Source of the DNA: an uncultured Clostridia bacterium
GTDB taxonomy: Bacteria > Bacillota > Clostridia > Saccharofermentanales > Saccharofermentanaceae
Direction: 5' to 3'
NCBI GenBank assembly: GCA_947303185.1
Contig: CAMYXF010000005.1
Coordinates: 1-64,000, forward strand
Length of the DNA stretch: 64,000 nucleotides
Shown here: positions 27,846 to 37,121 of the stretch, one piece after another
Layout of the letters: every line of letters begins with the position of its first letter
Position numbering within the stretch: position 1 is the first letter of the stretch
Made by a program: the position numbers and the translations under genes
Notes under the pieces: model-generated
What the model saw: only the letters and a program-made list of their open reading frames with translations
Told to the model about the DNA's origin: nothing
Database searches by the model: none

Positions 27846-29276
27846 TTACTCACCGTCATCTTCATCGTCTTCGTCAGACTCATCGATATCTGCTTCAGAC
27901 TCATCATCTTCCTCATCGTCAAACGCTTCGGATTTTTCAGGAGCATTCTTGCTCTTCTTTACTGCGGCAGCGATAAGAAGGATTACAACAGCTGCGATTG
28001 CTACGCCCGCAAGTGTATACAATACGACAGCGATAACATCATTTGTTTTCGCGTTGCTCAGCGGAGCAGTAGAACCTGAAGGAGTTGTGGGACTTGTAGC
28101 ATTGGGATCAAATGAGACCTGTGCTGAAGTCTCGGCCGGAGCCTCTGTTGCTTCCGGTACGGGTGTAGCCGTGGGAGCTGCAGGAGCTGCCTGGAAAGGC
28201 TCATCTGTATGGAAATCGTATGTATTCTCGTCGATATCAACTCTGATCTCAGCGATGAGGGCCTCAGTTGCCTTCTCTGTGTCAGGAGTTGTTCCGATAT
28301 AGGCAACAATGAAATAACCCAAATCTGACTCAACTACGATATCGATATCACCTACGGAACGCTCTTCTGCCCATGCCCATTCCTCAAGATTAATGGGGAA
28401 CTGCTCAAGCGGGATTGAAATATCGCCGTAATCAAGATTGGTGCCTGCCGCCTGGGCTTCCGCTGCAAGAGTAGCGAGCTTTTCGATGTCGTTTTCGCAT
28501 GCATCCTTCATCTGTGTAGCAGCTTCGGAAGCAGCATCTCTAACCGACTGCTCATCTGCTTCGGTTGCAGGGAAAAAGACGTATCTTATCTGCGGAATCG
28601 TTGCATCGTAATTAGCGCAGTACTGATTTGCATATTCATTTGAGAGATAATCGATCTCCCAGATCTTTTTGAATGTAGTCTCGTCGATGTCAGGTCCAAG
28701 ACTGATTCTGAGATAGTCATCGAGAGTGATGTTGAGCTGCGCTACATAATTTCTGTAATCTTCGACAAGCTCATCGATCTTTGTATATGCTTCGTCTGAA
28801 AGAGTGATTCCCTCTTCTTCAGCACGCTTACACAAAATGCATTTGCTCTGAATGGTTTCCTCAGCCTGTCTGACTAAAAAATCACCATAAGTTGCAAAAT
28901 CTTCGCCGGGATATTCGGCTGCAAGATCAACAAAACCGTAAGTAGTCATGGGAGCACCGTTGTAACCTGCTGACTCGGCTAAAACGTTAAATGTCTCCAT
29001 GAAATAGTAGTTGGATTCCCACATGGGAATGGGCTCGCCGTCAAAGTAATACTGATGGTTAAGGTAATTCGTGATCTGATTGCCATAAACCTCTTCCATG
29101 GACTCAGGGATCTCGAACTCTGTTTCTGCAGTTGTAGTTTCAGCAGGAGCAGTTGTCATTACTGTTGTCTCTGAAACTGTAACGGTTGTTTCTTCAGTTG
29201 GCTGTGAGCATCCTGCAAAAATAGAAGCGGCAACAGCTGCCGAGAGGATTGATGCTCCGATTTTCTTCATCTTCAT
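27846..29276 (-). CDS. Foldase-like lipoprotein with C-terminal TM helix and acidic tail (paralogue 1)
   Basis: I start at the ATG at 29276 (AAAGGA 7 nt upstream), which overlaps the glf stop as ATGA; a longer ORF begins at 29306. This gives 476 aa with lipobox SIFAGC. The body has TYGDFLVRQAEETIQS and ITLDDYLRISLGPDIDETTFKKI, one parvulin-like core ending DLGYFIVAYIGTT, a Pro-Thr linker, a transmembrane helix (VIAVVLYTLAGVAIAAVVILL) and an Asp/Glu/Ser tail. The coupling to glf suggests a link with cell-surface polysaccharide, but that is inference. Confidence 0.8.
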   Translation of the reverse strand: MKMKKIGASILSAAVAASIFAGCSQPTEETTVTVSETTVMTTAPAETTTAETEFEIPESMEEVYGNQITNYLNHQYYFDGEPIPMWESNYYFMETFNVLAESAGYNGAPMTTYGFVDLAAEYPGEDFATYGDFLVRQAEETIQSKCILCKRAEEEGITLSDEAYTKIDELVEDYRNYVAQLNITLDDYLRISLGPDIDETTFKKIWEIDYLSNEYANQYCANYDATIPQIRYVFFPATEADEQSVRDAASEAATQMKDACENDIEKLATLAAEAQAAGTNLDYGDISIPLEQFPINLEEWAWAEERSVGDIDIVVESDLGYFIVAYIGTTPDTEKATEALIAEIRVDIDENTYDFHTDEPFQAAPAAPTATPVPEATEAPAETSAQVSFDPNATSPTTPSGSTAPLSNAKTNDVIAVVLYTLAGVAIAAVVILLIAAAVKKSKNAPEKSEAFDDEEDDESEADIDESDEDDEDDGE

Positions 29277-30379
29277 GTAGTTATCCTTTTGTAATCTTGC
29301 ATGCATGCAGCGATAGTGTCATCCATGTCGTAGTACTTGTATTTGCCGAGTCTTCCGCCGAATATAACGTTGCCGTCTGATTTGGAGAGTTCCTCGTACT
29401 TCCTGTAAAGCTCGTTGTTTCTGTCGTTGTTGAGCGGATAGTAGGGCTCGTCACCCGGTTTCCACTCGGCAGGATATTCGTGTGTGATAACCGTTCCTTT
29501 GCCCTTTCCGAACTCGAAATGCTTGTGCTCCAAGATTCTCGTGAACGGTGTCTCGGCATCGGTATAGTTAACTACCGCATTACCCTGGAAGTCGTCAGTA
29601 TCAGGCAGATATTCCGTCTCAAACCTCAAACTTCTGTACTCGAGTTTACCCAACGAGTAATTATAATACTCATCAATCATTCCCGTATAGATGATTTTCG
29701 AGGCAATATTGCCCAAAGAATCCCTCTCTTTAAGGAAATCTATACCCAATCTCACCTCAATTCCGTCGAGCATATTCTCGATCCACTTTGTGTATCCGCC
29801 GATCGGAATGCCCTGGTAATTGTCGTTGAAATAGTTGTTATCGTAAGTAAGTCTTACGGGAAGTCTCTTGATAATGAATGCCGGAAGTTCGGTAGCTTTT
29901 CTGCCCCACTGCTTCTCGGTATAACCCTTTACGAGCTTGTTGTAGATGTCGGGACCGATAAGTGATATCGCCTGTTCTTCAAGGTTTTGGGGTTCATCCA
30001 CTTTGCCCAGAGCGATCTGCTCGTCGAGCTTGGCCCTTGCCTCTGCAGGAGTTACAACACCCCACATCTTGTTGAACGTATACATGTTGAAAGGCATCGA
30101 ATAGAGCTCGCCCTTGTAGTTTGCAACGACCATATTGGTGTAGCGGTTGAAATCGGCAAACTTATTCGCAAACTCCCACACTTCCTTATCGCTCGTGTGG
30201 AAAATGTGTGCGCCGTACTTGTGGACATTGATGCCGTGAACGTCCTCAGTATAGATGTTGCCCGCAACATTGGGCCTTCTGTCGATAACAAGGCACTTAT
30301 AACCGTCATCAGTCGCAAGGCGCGCAAATGTAGCACCGTAAAGTCCTGCTCCTACAATGAGGAAATCATATTCGCTCAT
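29273..30379 (-). CDS. glf: UDP-galactopyranose mutase
   Basis: Flavoenzyme that interconverts UDP-galactopyranose and UDP-galactofuranose. The protein has 368 aa. The FAD motif GxGxxG is FLIVGAGLYGATFAR, followed by RRPNVAGNIYTE and HKYGAHIFHTSDKEVWEF; substrate-site residues lie in FNRYTNMVVANYKGELYSMPFNMYTFNKMWG and YTEKQWGRKATELP. GGGAGG precedes the ATG. It implies galactofuranose in a surface glycan. It overlaps the first foldase-lipoprotein gene by 4 nt; the GH3 gene lies 71 nt upstream. Confidence 0.96.
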   Translation of the reverse strand: MSEYDFLIVGAGLYGATFARLATDDGYKCLVIDRRPNVAGNIYTEDVHGINVHKYGAHIFHTSDKEVWEFANKFADFNRYTNMVVANYKGELYSMPFNMYTFNKMWGVVTPAEARAKLDEQIALGKVDEPQNLEEQAISLIGPDIYNKLVKGYTEKQWGRKATELPAFIIKRLPVRLTYDNNYFNDNYQGIPIGGYTKWIENMLDGIEVRLGIDFLKERDSLGNIASKIIYTGMIDEYYNYSLGKLEYRSLRFETEYLPDTDDFQGNAVVNYTDAETPFTRILEHKHFEFGKGKGTVITHEYPAEWKPGDEPYYPLNNDRNNELYRKYEELSKSDGNVIFGGRLGKYKYYDMDDTIAACMQDYKRITT

Positions 30380-30450
30380 CAGAAAGCCTCCCGTTCCTAA
30401 AGTCGTGATAATAATACACTATTTTGCCGGCATTGCCTAAAATGAGCGGT

Positions 30451-32745
30451 TTACTCCTCCCTGAACTCTGCTGCTGCCTTGAGGAATTCAGGATATTTCT
30501 CAGGTGTCTTCACCGTCTCTGCAAACGTCTGGTGCGGATACCATTTAGCCATTATCGCAAAGCCCATATAAGGCTCTCCCATGGCTTCGCAGTCCTTAGC
30601 TATCGCATCAGTCAGGACCTTCTGTCCCATGATCTGGTTAAGCTTCCACATAGGTCCGCACTTCAGTTCCTCCGAACAGTCGGCAATGTAAATGCTTCCT
30701 GCCGGGATCAGATCCTCACAGCCCTTAAGGCTTAAGAACAGGTCGTAATTGCCGCCCTCAACCAGGAACTTATTGAGTTCTTCATCGAAATATGCGAGCT
30801 CATTCTTATCAAAGGATATGGTTACTTCAGCGTCACTCTCCGCCTTTACCATAGGCTTTGCAAAACCTACAAGCCTGAGAGGTTCCCTTGCCGTTCTGGG
30901 CTTTGTCTTGGAAGCATAGAGCTGCACGACTGCCTTGCCGTCCATGTTGCTCTTGTTTGAAAGGCTGAACGTTACGCTGAACTTGCTGCCTTTCCGCTTT
31001 CCGAAAATACTGCCTGCCTCAAACTTCGAATAAGAAAGACCGTATCCGAACGGATAGAGCGGCTTGATACCGCGCTTGAGATAACCCTTGTAACCCACGT
31101 AGATTCCCTCGCCGTAGTTACATGTGATGTTATCCGGATAGCAAAGATACGAAGGCGTATCCTCATACCTGACAGGGAATGTGCACGGCAGCGCGCCCGA
31201 AGGATTGACCTTGCCCGTAAGAATATCCGCCATTGCCTTTGAGCCCATCATGCCCGGATAGAACACTGCGAAAACAGAATCAACGACCGTTTCCAGTCCC
31301 TCAAGTTCAACAGGACCGGGAACGTTAAGGATAAGGCAGATCTTTCCTTTTCCCTTGTTCTTAGCAAGCTTCCTGATGAGGGCTACTGTCTTCTTATTCA
31401 TCTTCAGGTCAGGCCTGTCGGCACTCTCACCCGAATTAACCGTCTCAATGACTATTGCCGTGGCACCTTTTCTGAATGCTTCGATATCGTCCTTAAGGAC
31501 ATGCTTTTCGCCTAATATACCGGCCAGTTCTTTGGACATGAATGTCGTTCTGTCCGTCTTAACTTCGGCGCTTCCCCATCCCGTATTCTGGAAATGGTCA
31601 GGACCAAAGAATACGACCTTCGCATTCTTCTTGAGAGGAAGGCTTCCGTTGTTCCTGAGCATGACGATGCCTTCGCATGCTGCCTTGTATGCAGCCTTGT
31701 CTCCCGCCTTCACATACTTGGAAGTTGTAAGACCTTCCGGTGCTTTTACCTCGCCGTATCTGTCAATCAGCTCAAGGAGTCTTAATGCAGCGGCATCAAG
31801 ATCTTTAACCTTAAGTCTTCCGTCATTTACGGCCTTAACGATATCCGAAGGATCAAAGGGACCCGGCATAAACAGATCCTGTCCGGCAGCTTCTCCGTCC
31901 CCTGCTCTTTCCCTGCATGCACCCCAGTCGGTCATGGTAACTCCCGTGTAGCCCCACTCTTTTCTCAGGACATCTTTAAGGAGCCAGGGATTCTCATGGC
32001 AGTGCTTTCCGTTTACAGAGTTATATGCAGTCATGAGAGTCGTCGCGACCTTGCTGCACGCTTCAAATGCAGGCAAATACACCTCGCGGAGCGCCCTCAT
32101 GCTTATGAGCTCATCTATGTTTGTTCTGTTGATCTCAAGGTTGTTGCACGCAAAGTGCTTAACGTTCGAAGCGATACCCTCCGACTCAACGCCTTTGCAC
32201 ATCTCGGGTGCAAGCGTTTTCGCAAGGAACGGATCTTCGGAATAACCTTCAAAGAATCTTCCGTTAACGGGTTCTCTCAAGATATTGCAATTGGGTGTGC
32301 CCAGAAGAACTCCGATGCGGTAGACAGCAGCTTCCATAGCCAGTGCTTTACCCGTCTCATAAACAACCTTGGGATTCCAGGTTGAAGCAAGAAGAATTCC
32401 CGGAGGATATGAACCCGGTCCGGCATCAATCCCGCATCTGTATTCGGTCATGACGGAGTTGATGTTTTCTCTTAACGCTTTCTCTTTCTTTGAAAGCTTT
32501 TCGGGCTCATAGAAATTGAAAAAGACATGCATACCGGCTACAGGATCTTCATCCTTCGGCGGTTCTCTAAACAGTCTCTGGAAAAAGTGCTGGTGGTTAA
32601 TGCCCGTGCCGCCATCCTGCATGCTCAATTCAGGAACATATCCCGCGGCTGACTGGAACCCTCCGATAATGAAATCAGACGATCCGCAAAGGAGTCTGGC
32701 TTTGTCTTCAACGGTCATGGCTTTGAGAAATTTCTTTGTATTCAT
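30451..32745 (-). CDS. Glycoside hydrolase family 3 (beta-glucosidase-like)
   Basis: The ATG at 32745 (GAGGCGG just upstream) gives 764 aa; the ORF could start 4 codons earlier. Order of domains: GH3 N-terminal TIM barrel with SNVKHFACNN and the nucleophile Asp in GVTMTDWGACRER, a C-terminal GH3 sandwich domain (about 365-580), and a fibronectin III-like domain at the end (SDAEVTISFDKNELAYFDEELNKF). No signal peptide is seen, so it probably acts on imported oligosaccharides in the cytoplasm. Substrate specificity cannot be read. It may share a transcript with glf. Confidence 0.93.
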   Translation of the reverse strand: MNTKKFLKAMTVEDKARLLCGSSDFIIGGFQSAAGYVPELSMQDGGTGINHQHFFQRLFREPPKDEDPVAGMHVFFNFYEPEKLSKKEKALRENINSVMTEYRCGIDAGPGSYPPGILLASTWNPKVVYETGKALAMEAAVYRIGVLLGTPNCNILREPVNGRFFEGYSEDPFLAKTLAPEMCKGVESEGIASNVKHFACNNLEINRTNIDELISMRALREVYLPAFEACSKVATTLMTAYNSVNGKHCHENPWLLKDVLRKEWGYTGVTMTDWGACRERAGDGEAAGQDLFMPGPFDPSDIVKAVNDGRLKVKDLDAAALRLLELIDRYGEVKAPEGLTTSKYVKAGDKAAYKAACEGIVMLRNNGSLPLKKNAKVVFFGPDHFQNTGWGSAEVKTDRTTFMSKELAGILGEKHVLKDDIEAFRKGATAIVIETVNSGESADRPDLKMNKKTVALIRKLAKNKGKGKICLILNVPGPVELEGLETVVDSVFAVFYPGMMGSKAMADILTGKVNPSGALPCTFPVRYEDTPSYLCYPDNITCNYGEGIYVGYKGYLKRGIKPLYPFGYGLSYSKFEAGSIFGKRKGSKFSVTFSLSNKSNMDGKAVVQLYASKTKPRTAREPLRLVGFAKPMVKAESDAEVTISFDKNELAYFDEELNKFLVEGGNYDLFLSLKGCEDLIPAGSIYIADCSEELKCGPMWKLNQIMGQKVLTDAIAKDCEAMGEPYMGFAIMAKWYPHQTFAETVKTPEKYPEFLKAAAEFREE

Positions 32746-32843
32746 ATTCCGCCTCATTAAGTCATATCACTGAGCCCAACTAACTGATTTAACTATAACA
32801 TAGGTTTCAAAGTGTTCCGGAATATGAGATTCAAATCAGCGAT

Positions 32844-33047
32844 GTATAATTGTTTGCTTAAAAAAGGGCTAACAATTACACAAATCGGCGTTTTTGTATA
32901 ATTGTTGCCCCTAAAATGAGAAAAAATGTACACGGCTATCCGCCATCAAAATCCTGTTTGTTATTTTTCAAGGAAAAAAGGGCCAGAAATAACAAAAAAC
33001 CTCGTTTCTTTGTTATTTTTGCCTCGAAAAATCGAAAAAATATCAAA
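32844..33047. repeat. Iterated hairpins, 52-nt period
   Basis: In the 348-bp gap between the GH3 start and accDA there are two related pairs of hairpin units. GTATAATTGTT at 32844 pairs with AACAATTACAC (32871-32881), and the same left arm recurs 52 nt later at 32896 without a clear partner. TTTGTTATTT at 32957 pairs perfectly with AAATAACAAA (32987-32996), and 52 nt later, at 33009, the same arm pairs with AAATATCAAA (one mismatch). The link AATCGGCGTTTTTGTA resembles links in the array near 54.1 kb. Confidence 0.65.
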
Positions 33048-33061
33048 GCTCACGCAATAAA

Positions 33062-33085
33062 AAAGGATGCCCTGGGACATCCTTT
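33062..33085 (-). terminator. Terminator of the fatty-acid operon
   Basis: AAAGGATG and CATCCTTT (8 bp, 8-nt loop) followed by TTTTATTG in minus sense, 9 nt after the accDA stop. Confidence 0.87.
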
Positions 33086-33093
33086 GAAATCTT

Positions 33094-34794
33094 TTATGCA
33101 CCGTACTTACGGTATCTCTCGTATCTCGCCTCTATCAGCGCTTCGCCGTCAAACTCAAGATTATCCTTGATGAACTTTGCGAGGTCGGATGCGATCTGCT
33201 CGGTTACTTCGGAGAGGTTTGCCTGAGTAAGATCTTCTGGTTCGCTTATGACCTTCTCGACGATGCCCAATTCCTGCATGTCTTCTGCAGTGAGCTTCAT
33301 CTCTGCTGCAGCTTCGGGCGCGCGCTTGGAATCCTTCCAGAGAATGCTTGCGTAACCTTCAGGTGAGAGGATTGCGTAGATGGCATTCTCGAGCATCCAG
33401 ACTTTATCGGATACGCCGAGAGCAAGAGCTCCGCCGGAACCTGCTTCGCTGATGATTATCGACAATACCGGAACCTTCAGTGAAGAAAGTTCGTAGAGGT
33501 TTCTTGCGATGGCTTCTCCCTGTCCTCTTTCTTCTGCTTCAAGACCGCAGTATGCACCTGGAGTATCAATGAGGCAGATAACCGGACGGCCGAATTTCTC
33601 AGCCTGTCTCATAAGTCTTAACGCCTTGCGGTAACCGTCAGGTGAAGGCATACCGAAGTTGCGCTCGACGTTCTGCTTGGTGTCGTGTCCCTTTGACTCT
33701 GCTATAACTGTAACTGCACGGCCTGCAAAGGTTGCAATGCCGCCCATTATCGCCTGGTCGTCCTTGACGAATCTGTCGCCGTGGAACTCAACAAAATCAG
33801 GGAACAGTGACTTGATGTAATCTTCTGCAACCGGGCGGTCCTTGCCTCTTGAGATCATGACCTTGTCCCATGCAGAGAGCTTATTCTTCTTTACAGCCTT
33901 CTTCTTGGCCTTAGCGCCGTCGAAGGCATATTCACCCTTATTCTCGTGGAACTTAAGGATGTTGCTTAAATACTTTTTCATTCCCTTGCGGGCAACGACG
34001 GCATCAACGAAACCGTGCTCAAGAAGGAACTCAGCGCGCTGGAATCCTTCAGGAAGTTTCTGGCCGATCGTCTGCTCGATTACACGGGGACCTGCAAAGC
34101 CGATCAATGCACCGGGCTCAGCGAGGATGATGTCTCCGAGCATTGCAAAGCTTGCCGTAACACCGCCCGTTGTAGGGTCAGTGAGAACTGTTATGTAAAG
34201 AAGCCCCTTGTCGGAATGTCTCTTAATAGCAGCAGATGTCTTAGCCATCTGCATGAGTGATACGATGCCTTCCTGCATTCTTGCGCCGCCTGATGCGGTG
34301 AAGATTATTACCGGAAGACCTTCGTCTGTTGCACGCTCAAACATGCGCGTGATCTTCTCGCCTACAACGCTTCCCATGGAAGCCATCATGAAGCGGCAGT
34401 CCATTACGCCGATGCATGAAGGATGTCCGTTGATAAGTCCCTTACCCGTGATGATTGCTTCATCAAGTTCGGTCTTATCCTGAAGTCTTCTGACCTTGTC
34501 TTCGTAGCCGGGAGTGTTAAGAGGGTTGGTCTCTCCGATGTCGTTGTCCCACTCTTCGAAGGTGCCCTTATCGATTATGTCTGCGATCCTGGTAGATGCG
34601 AACATGCGGAAGTAGTTGCCACATGTGGGGCATACGAAAAGCTCCTGTCTGAGTTCTTCAGCAAATATCGTCTGACCGCATTTATCGCACTTGTGGAACA
34701 GACCCTGGGGAGTCTTGGGAGCTTCCGAAGCTGCCTTATTCTCCTGTTCGATGTCGTCAGTCTGTGTCTTCTTGAATAAATATCTGAGTTCCAT
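33094..34794 (-). CDS. accDA: Acetyl-CoA carboxylase carboxyltransferase, fused beta-alpha (AccD-AccA)
   Basis: Transfers CO2 from carboxybiotin to acetyl-CoA, making malonyl-CoA. The protein has 566 aa. Residues about 33-280 are AccD: a CxxC-x15-CxxC zinc ribbon (CDKCG then CPTCG), then [12 protein letters not shown] and [16 protein letters not shown]. Residues about 310-566 are Acc[45 protein letters not shown] and [21 protein letters not shown]. The AccA part lacks most of its usual N-terminal helix region. In E. coli these are two genes. It is the last gene of the operon, 8 nt after accC. Confidence 0.95.
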   Translation of the reverse strand: MELRYLFKKTQTDDIEQENKAASEAPKTPQGLFHKCDKCGQTIFAEELRQELFVCPTCGNYFRMFASTRIADIIDKGTFEEWDNDIGETNPLNTPGYEDKVRRLQDKTELDEAIITGKGLINGHPSCIGVMDCRFMMASMGSVVGEKITRMFERATDEGLPVIIFTASGGARMQEGIVSLMQMAKTSAAIKRHSDKGLLYITVLTDPTTGGVTASFAMLGDIILAEPGALIGFAGPRVIEQTIGQKLPEGFQRAEFLLEHGFVDAVVARKGMKKYLSNILKFHENKGEYAFDGAKAKKKAVKKNKLSAWDKVMISRGKDRPVAEDYIKSLFPDFVEFHGDRFVKDDQAIMGGIATFAGRAVTVIAESKGHDTKQNVERNFGMPSPDGYRKALRLMRQAEKFGRPVICLIDTPGAYCGLEAEERGQGEAIARNLYELSSLKVPVLSIIISEAGSGGALALGVSDKVWMLENAIYAILSPEGYASILWKDSKRAPEAAAEMKLTAEDMQELGIVEKVISEPEDLTQANLSEVTEQIASDLAKFIKDNLEFDGEALIEARYERYRKYGA

Positions 34795-34802
34795 TTTTAA
34801 CC

Positions 34803-36146
34803 TTACTTATGCGAATGCTTTTCGATGAAATCGATATCGGTCTTGCCTTCAACGAAATCAGGTTCGCTCAATATGCCGTACTGGTAATCGACGTTGGTCT
34901 TAACGCCTGTGATGATGACCTCGCCCAATGCCGTTCTTGCTTTTCTGATAGCCTCTGCACGGTCCTTTGCCCATACGGATAACTTCGCGAGCATTGAATC
35001 GTAGTAAGGCGGGATCTCAAGTCCTGAATAGACGGCAGAGTCAACACGTACTCCCTTGCCGCCCGGAAGGTAAGCCATCTCGATCTTGCCGGGACACGGT
35101 CTGAACTTGTGGTCGGGATCTTCTGCGTTGATGCGCACTTCGATGGAGTGGCCCGTGATCTTTATGTCATCCTGTGTGAAGCTCAAAGGCTCGCCTGCAG
35201 CGATCCTTATCTGCTCCTTGATAAGGTCGATTCCCGTTACCCACTCGGTGATGGGGTGCTCAACCTGGATACGCGTATTCATTTCCATGAAATAGAACTT
35301 TCCGGAAGGTTCCAAAAGGAATTCAACCGTTCCGGCGTTTTCATAGTTAACTGCTTTTGCAGCTCTTACAGCCGCTTCGCAGATTTCTTTTCGAAGGTCC
35401 TCAGACAAAGCAGCACAGGGAGTCTCCTCGATGAGCTTCTGGTGGTTTCTCTGGATAGAGCAGTCACGCTCGCCCAAGTGAACAACGTTGCCGTACTTGT
35501 CTGCGAGGATCTGGACCTCGATATGCTTGGGGTGCTCGACATAGTGCTCGATGTACATCATGTCGTCACCGAATGCGTTCTTTGCTTCGGTCTGGGCCGT
35601 TAAGAAGGCCTGCTCGAAAACATCCTTGCTCCTTGCGACTCTCATGCCCTTTCCGCCGCCGCCCAATGAGGCTTTGATCATGACGGGATAGGTTGCGATG
35701 TCAGCAAGCTCAAGTCCTTCCTTGACCGTATTAACTGCAACGGCGCTTCCGGGAATAGTCGGAACGCCTGCATCCATCATGGTCTTCTTTGCCTGGGCTT
35801 TGTTGCCTGATGCTGCGATCATGTCGGATGTAGGTCCGATGAATGCGATGTTGCATCTCTCGCAGATCCTTGCAAATCTTGAATCTTCGGATAAGAAACC
35901 GAAGCCCGGATGGATCGCGTCGGCACCTGATGTGATCGTGGCGCTGATGATCCTTCCGATGTTTAAGTAACTCTCGGAAGACTGGGCAGGACCGATACAG
36001 ATCGTATGGTCTGCAAGCATGGCGTGAAGGGCGTTTCTGTCAGGCTCGGAACATACCGCAACCGTCTCGATACCCATCTCGCGGCACGCCCTGATTATGC
36101 GCACAGCAATCTCGCCCCTGTTGGCAATAAGGACTTTCTTGAACAT
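34803..36146 (-). CDS. accC: Acetyl-CoA carboxylase, biotin carboxylase subunit
   Basis: ATP-dependent carboxylation of the biotin on AccB. The protein has 447 aa. ATP-grasp features are [18 protein letters not shown] and [26 protein letters not shown]; it opens with [22 protein letters not shown]. It lies between fabZ (19 nt) and accDA (8 nt). Confidence 0.97.
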   Translation of the reverse strand: MFKKVLIANRGEIAVRIIRACREMGIETVAVCSEPDRNALHAMLADHTICIGPAQSSESYLNIGRIISATITSGADAIHPGFGFLSEDSRFARICERCNIAFIGPTSDMIAASGNKAQAKKTMMDAGVPTIPGSAVAVNTVKEGLELADIATYPVMIKASLGGGGKGMRVARSKDVFEQAFLTAQTEAKNAFGDDMMYIEHYVEHPKHIEVQILADKYGNVVHLGERDCSIQRNHQKLIEETPCAALSEDLRKEICEAAVRAAKAVNYENAGTVEFLLEPSGKFYFMEMNTRIQVEHPITEWVTGIDLIKEQIRIAAGEPLSFTQDDIKITGHSIEVRINAEDPDHKFRPCPGKIEMAYLPGGKGVRVDSAVYSGLEIPPYYDSMLAKLSVWAKDRAEAIRKARTALGEVIITGVKTNVDYQYGILSEPDFVEGKTDIDFIEKHSHK

Positions 36147-36165
36147 TTATATTATCTCCGGAATA

Positions 36166-36606
36166 TTATGTTGACTGGAGAATAGCGAACTTAAGAGTTG
36201 CCTGAACAGCAACCTTGCCGTTAACTGTAGCAACTGCTTCGCCAAGACCAACAGGTCCCTTCATGGCAGTGATCTTTGTCTCAAGTCTTACTGTATCGCC
36301 GGGAACGACAGCAGCCTTAAACTTGCACTTGTCGATACCTGCAAATACTGCGATCTTTCCCTTGAAATCATCTCTTGAAAGAATTGCAACAGCGCCTGCC
36401 TGGGCAAGTGCTTCAACTGTGATAACTCCGGGAACGATAGGCATTTCAGGGAAGTGTCCTCTGAAGAAATACTCATCGTATGTGAAGTTCTTATATGCTA
36501 CGCAATATTCACCCGGAACATAATCCTCTACCTTGTCGATGAGAAGGAAAGGATGTCTGTGGGGAATGATCTTCATGATCTCCTGTGTGTTAAGAGCATT
36601 AGCCAT
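36166..36606 (-). CDS. fabZ: 3-hydroxyacyl-ACP dehydratase
   Basis: Dehydrates 3-hydroxyacyl-ACP to trans-2-enoyl-ACP. The protein has 146 aa, a single hot-dog domain. Active-site His lies in FRGHFPEMPIVPGV and Glu in ITVEALAQAGA; the HRHPFLLIDKV opening is typical. No separate isomerase (FabM) gene is seen in this operon, so unsaturated acyl synthesis, if present, needs another route. Confidence 0.96.
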   Translation of the reverse strand: MANALNTQEIMKIIPHRHPFLLIDKVEDYVPGEYCVAYKNFTYDEYFFRGHFPEMPIVPGVITVEALAQAGAVAILSRDDFKGKIAVFAGIDKCKFKAAVVPGDTVRLETKITAMKGPVGLGEAVATVNGKVAVQATLKFAILQST

Positions 36607-36626
36607 TGTCGTTAGCCTCCTTATAA

Positions 36627-37109
36627 TCAGCTGATCTTGAACAGAGGCTGACCGAATTCAACAGCCTCACCGTTAGCTACAAGTATATCCGAAATTACGC
36701 CGTCGCAGTCAGATTCGATCTCATTCATCATCTTCATTGCTTCAACGATGGCGAGTACCTGGCCCTTCTTTACGCGATCACCGATCTTTACGAACGGATC
36801 GCTGTCCTGTGCGGGAGCCGCATAGAAAGTACCTACGAGAGGTGACTTGATGACAAATACATTGTCCTCGTCATCTTCACCGCTTGCTGCTTCTGCAGCC
36901 TGTGCCATAGCCATGGAAATGTCCGGTACTGATACAACGTTCATAGCGGGCTGTGATACCTGCTGGACAAATCCCTTTGAAGCATGGAGTGATAAAGAGA
37001 AGTCTCCTTCTTTGTAATCGAAGCTGTCGAGATTTGATTCGGAAACAGCCTTGATCAAAGCGGTCATCTCTTCCAATGTCAGACCTGTCTTGATGTTCTT
37101 GTCTGCCAT
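36627..37109 (-). CDS. accB: Biotin carboxyl carrier protein
   Basis: A 160-aa carrier of acetyl-CoA carboxylase. The C-terminal biotinyl domain has the modified Lys in VEAMKMMNEIESD, and the N-terminal part is a short helical region with an Ala/Glu/Asp linker (about 75-90). It lies between fabF and fabZ. Confidence 0.96.
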   Translation of the reverse strand: MADKNIKTGLTLEEMTALIKAVSESNLDSFDYKEGDFSLSLHASKGFVQQVSQPAMNVVSVPDISMAMAQAAEAASGEDDEDNVFVIKSPLVGTFYAAPAQDSDPFVKIGDRVKKGQVLAIVEAMKMMNEIESDCDGVISDILVANGEAVEFGQPLFKIS

Positions 37110-37121
37110 GTTATATCTCCC

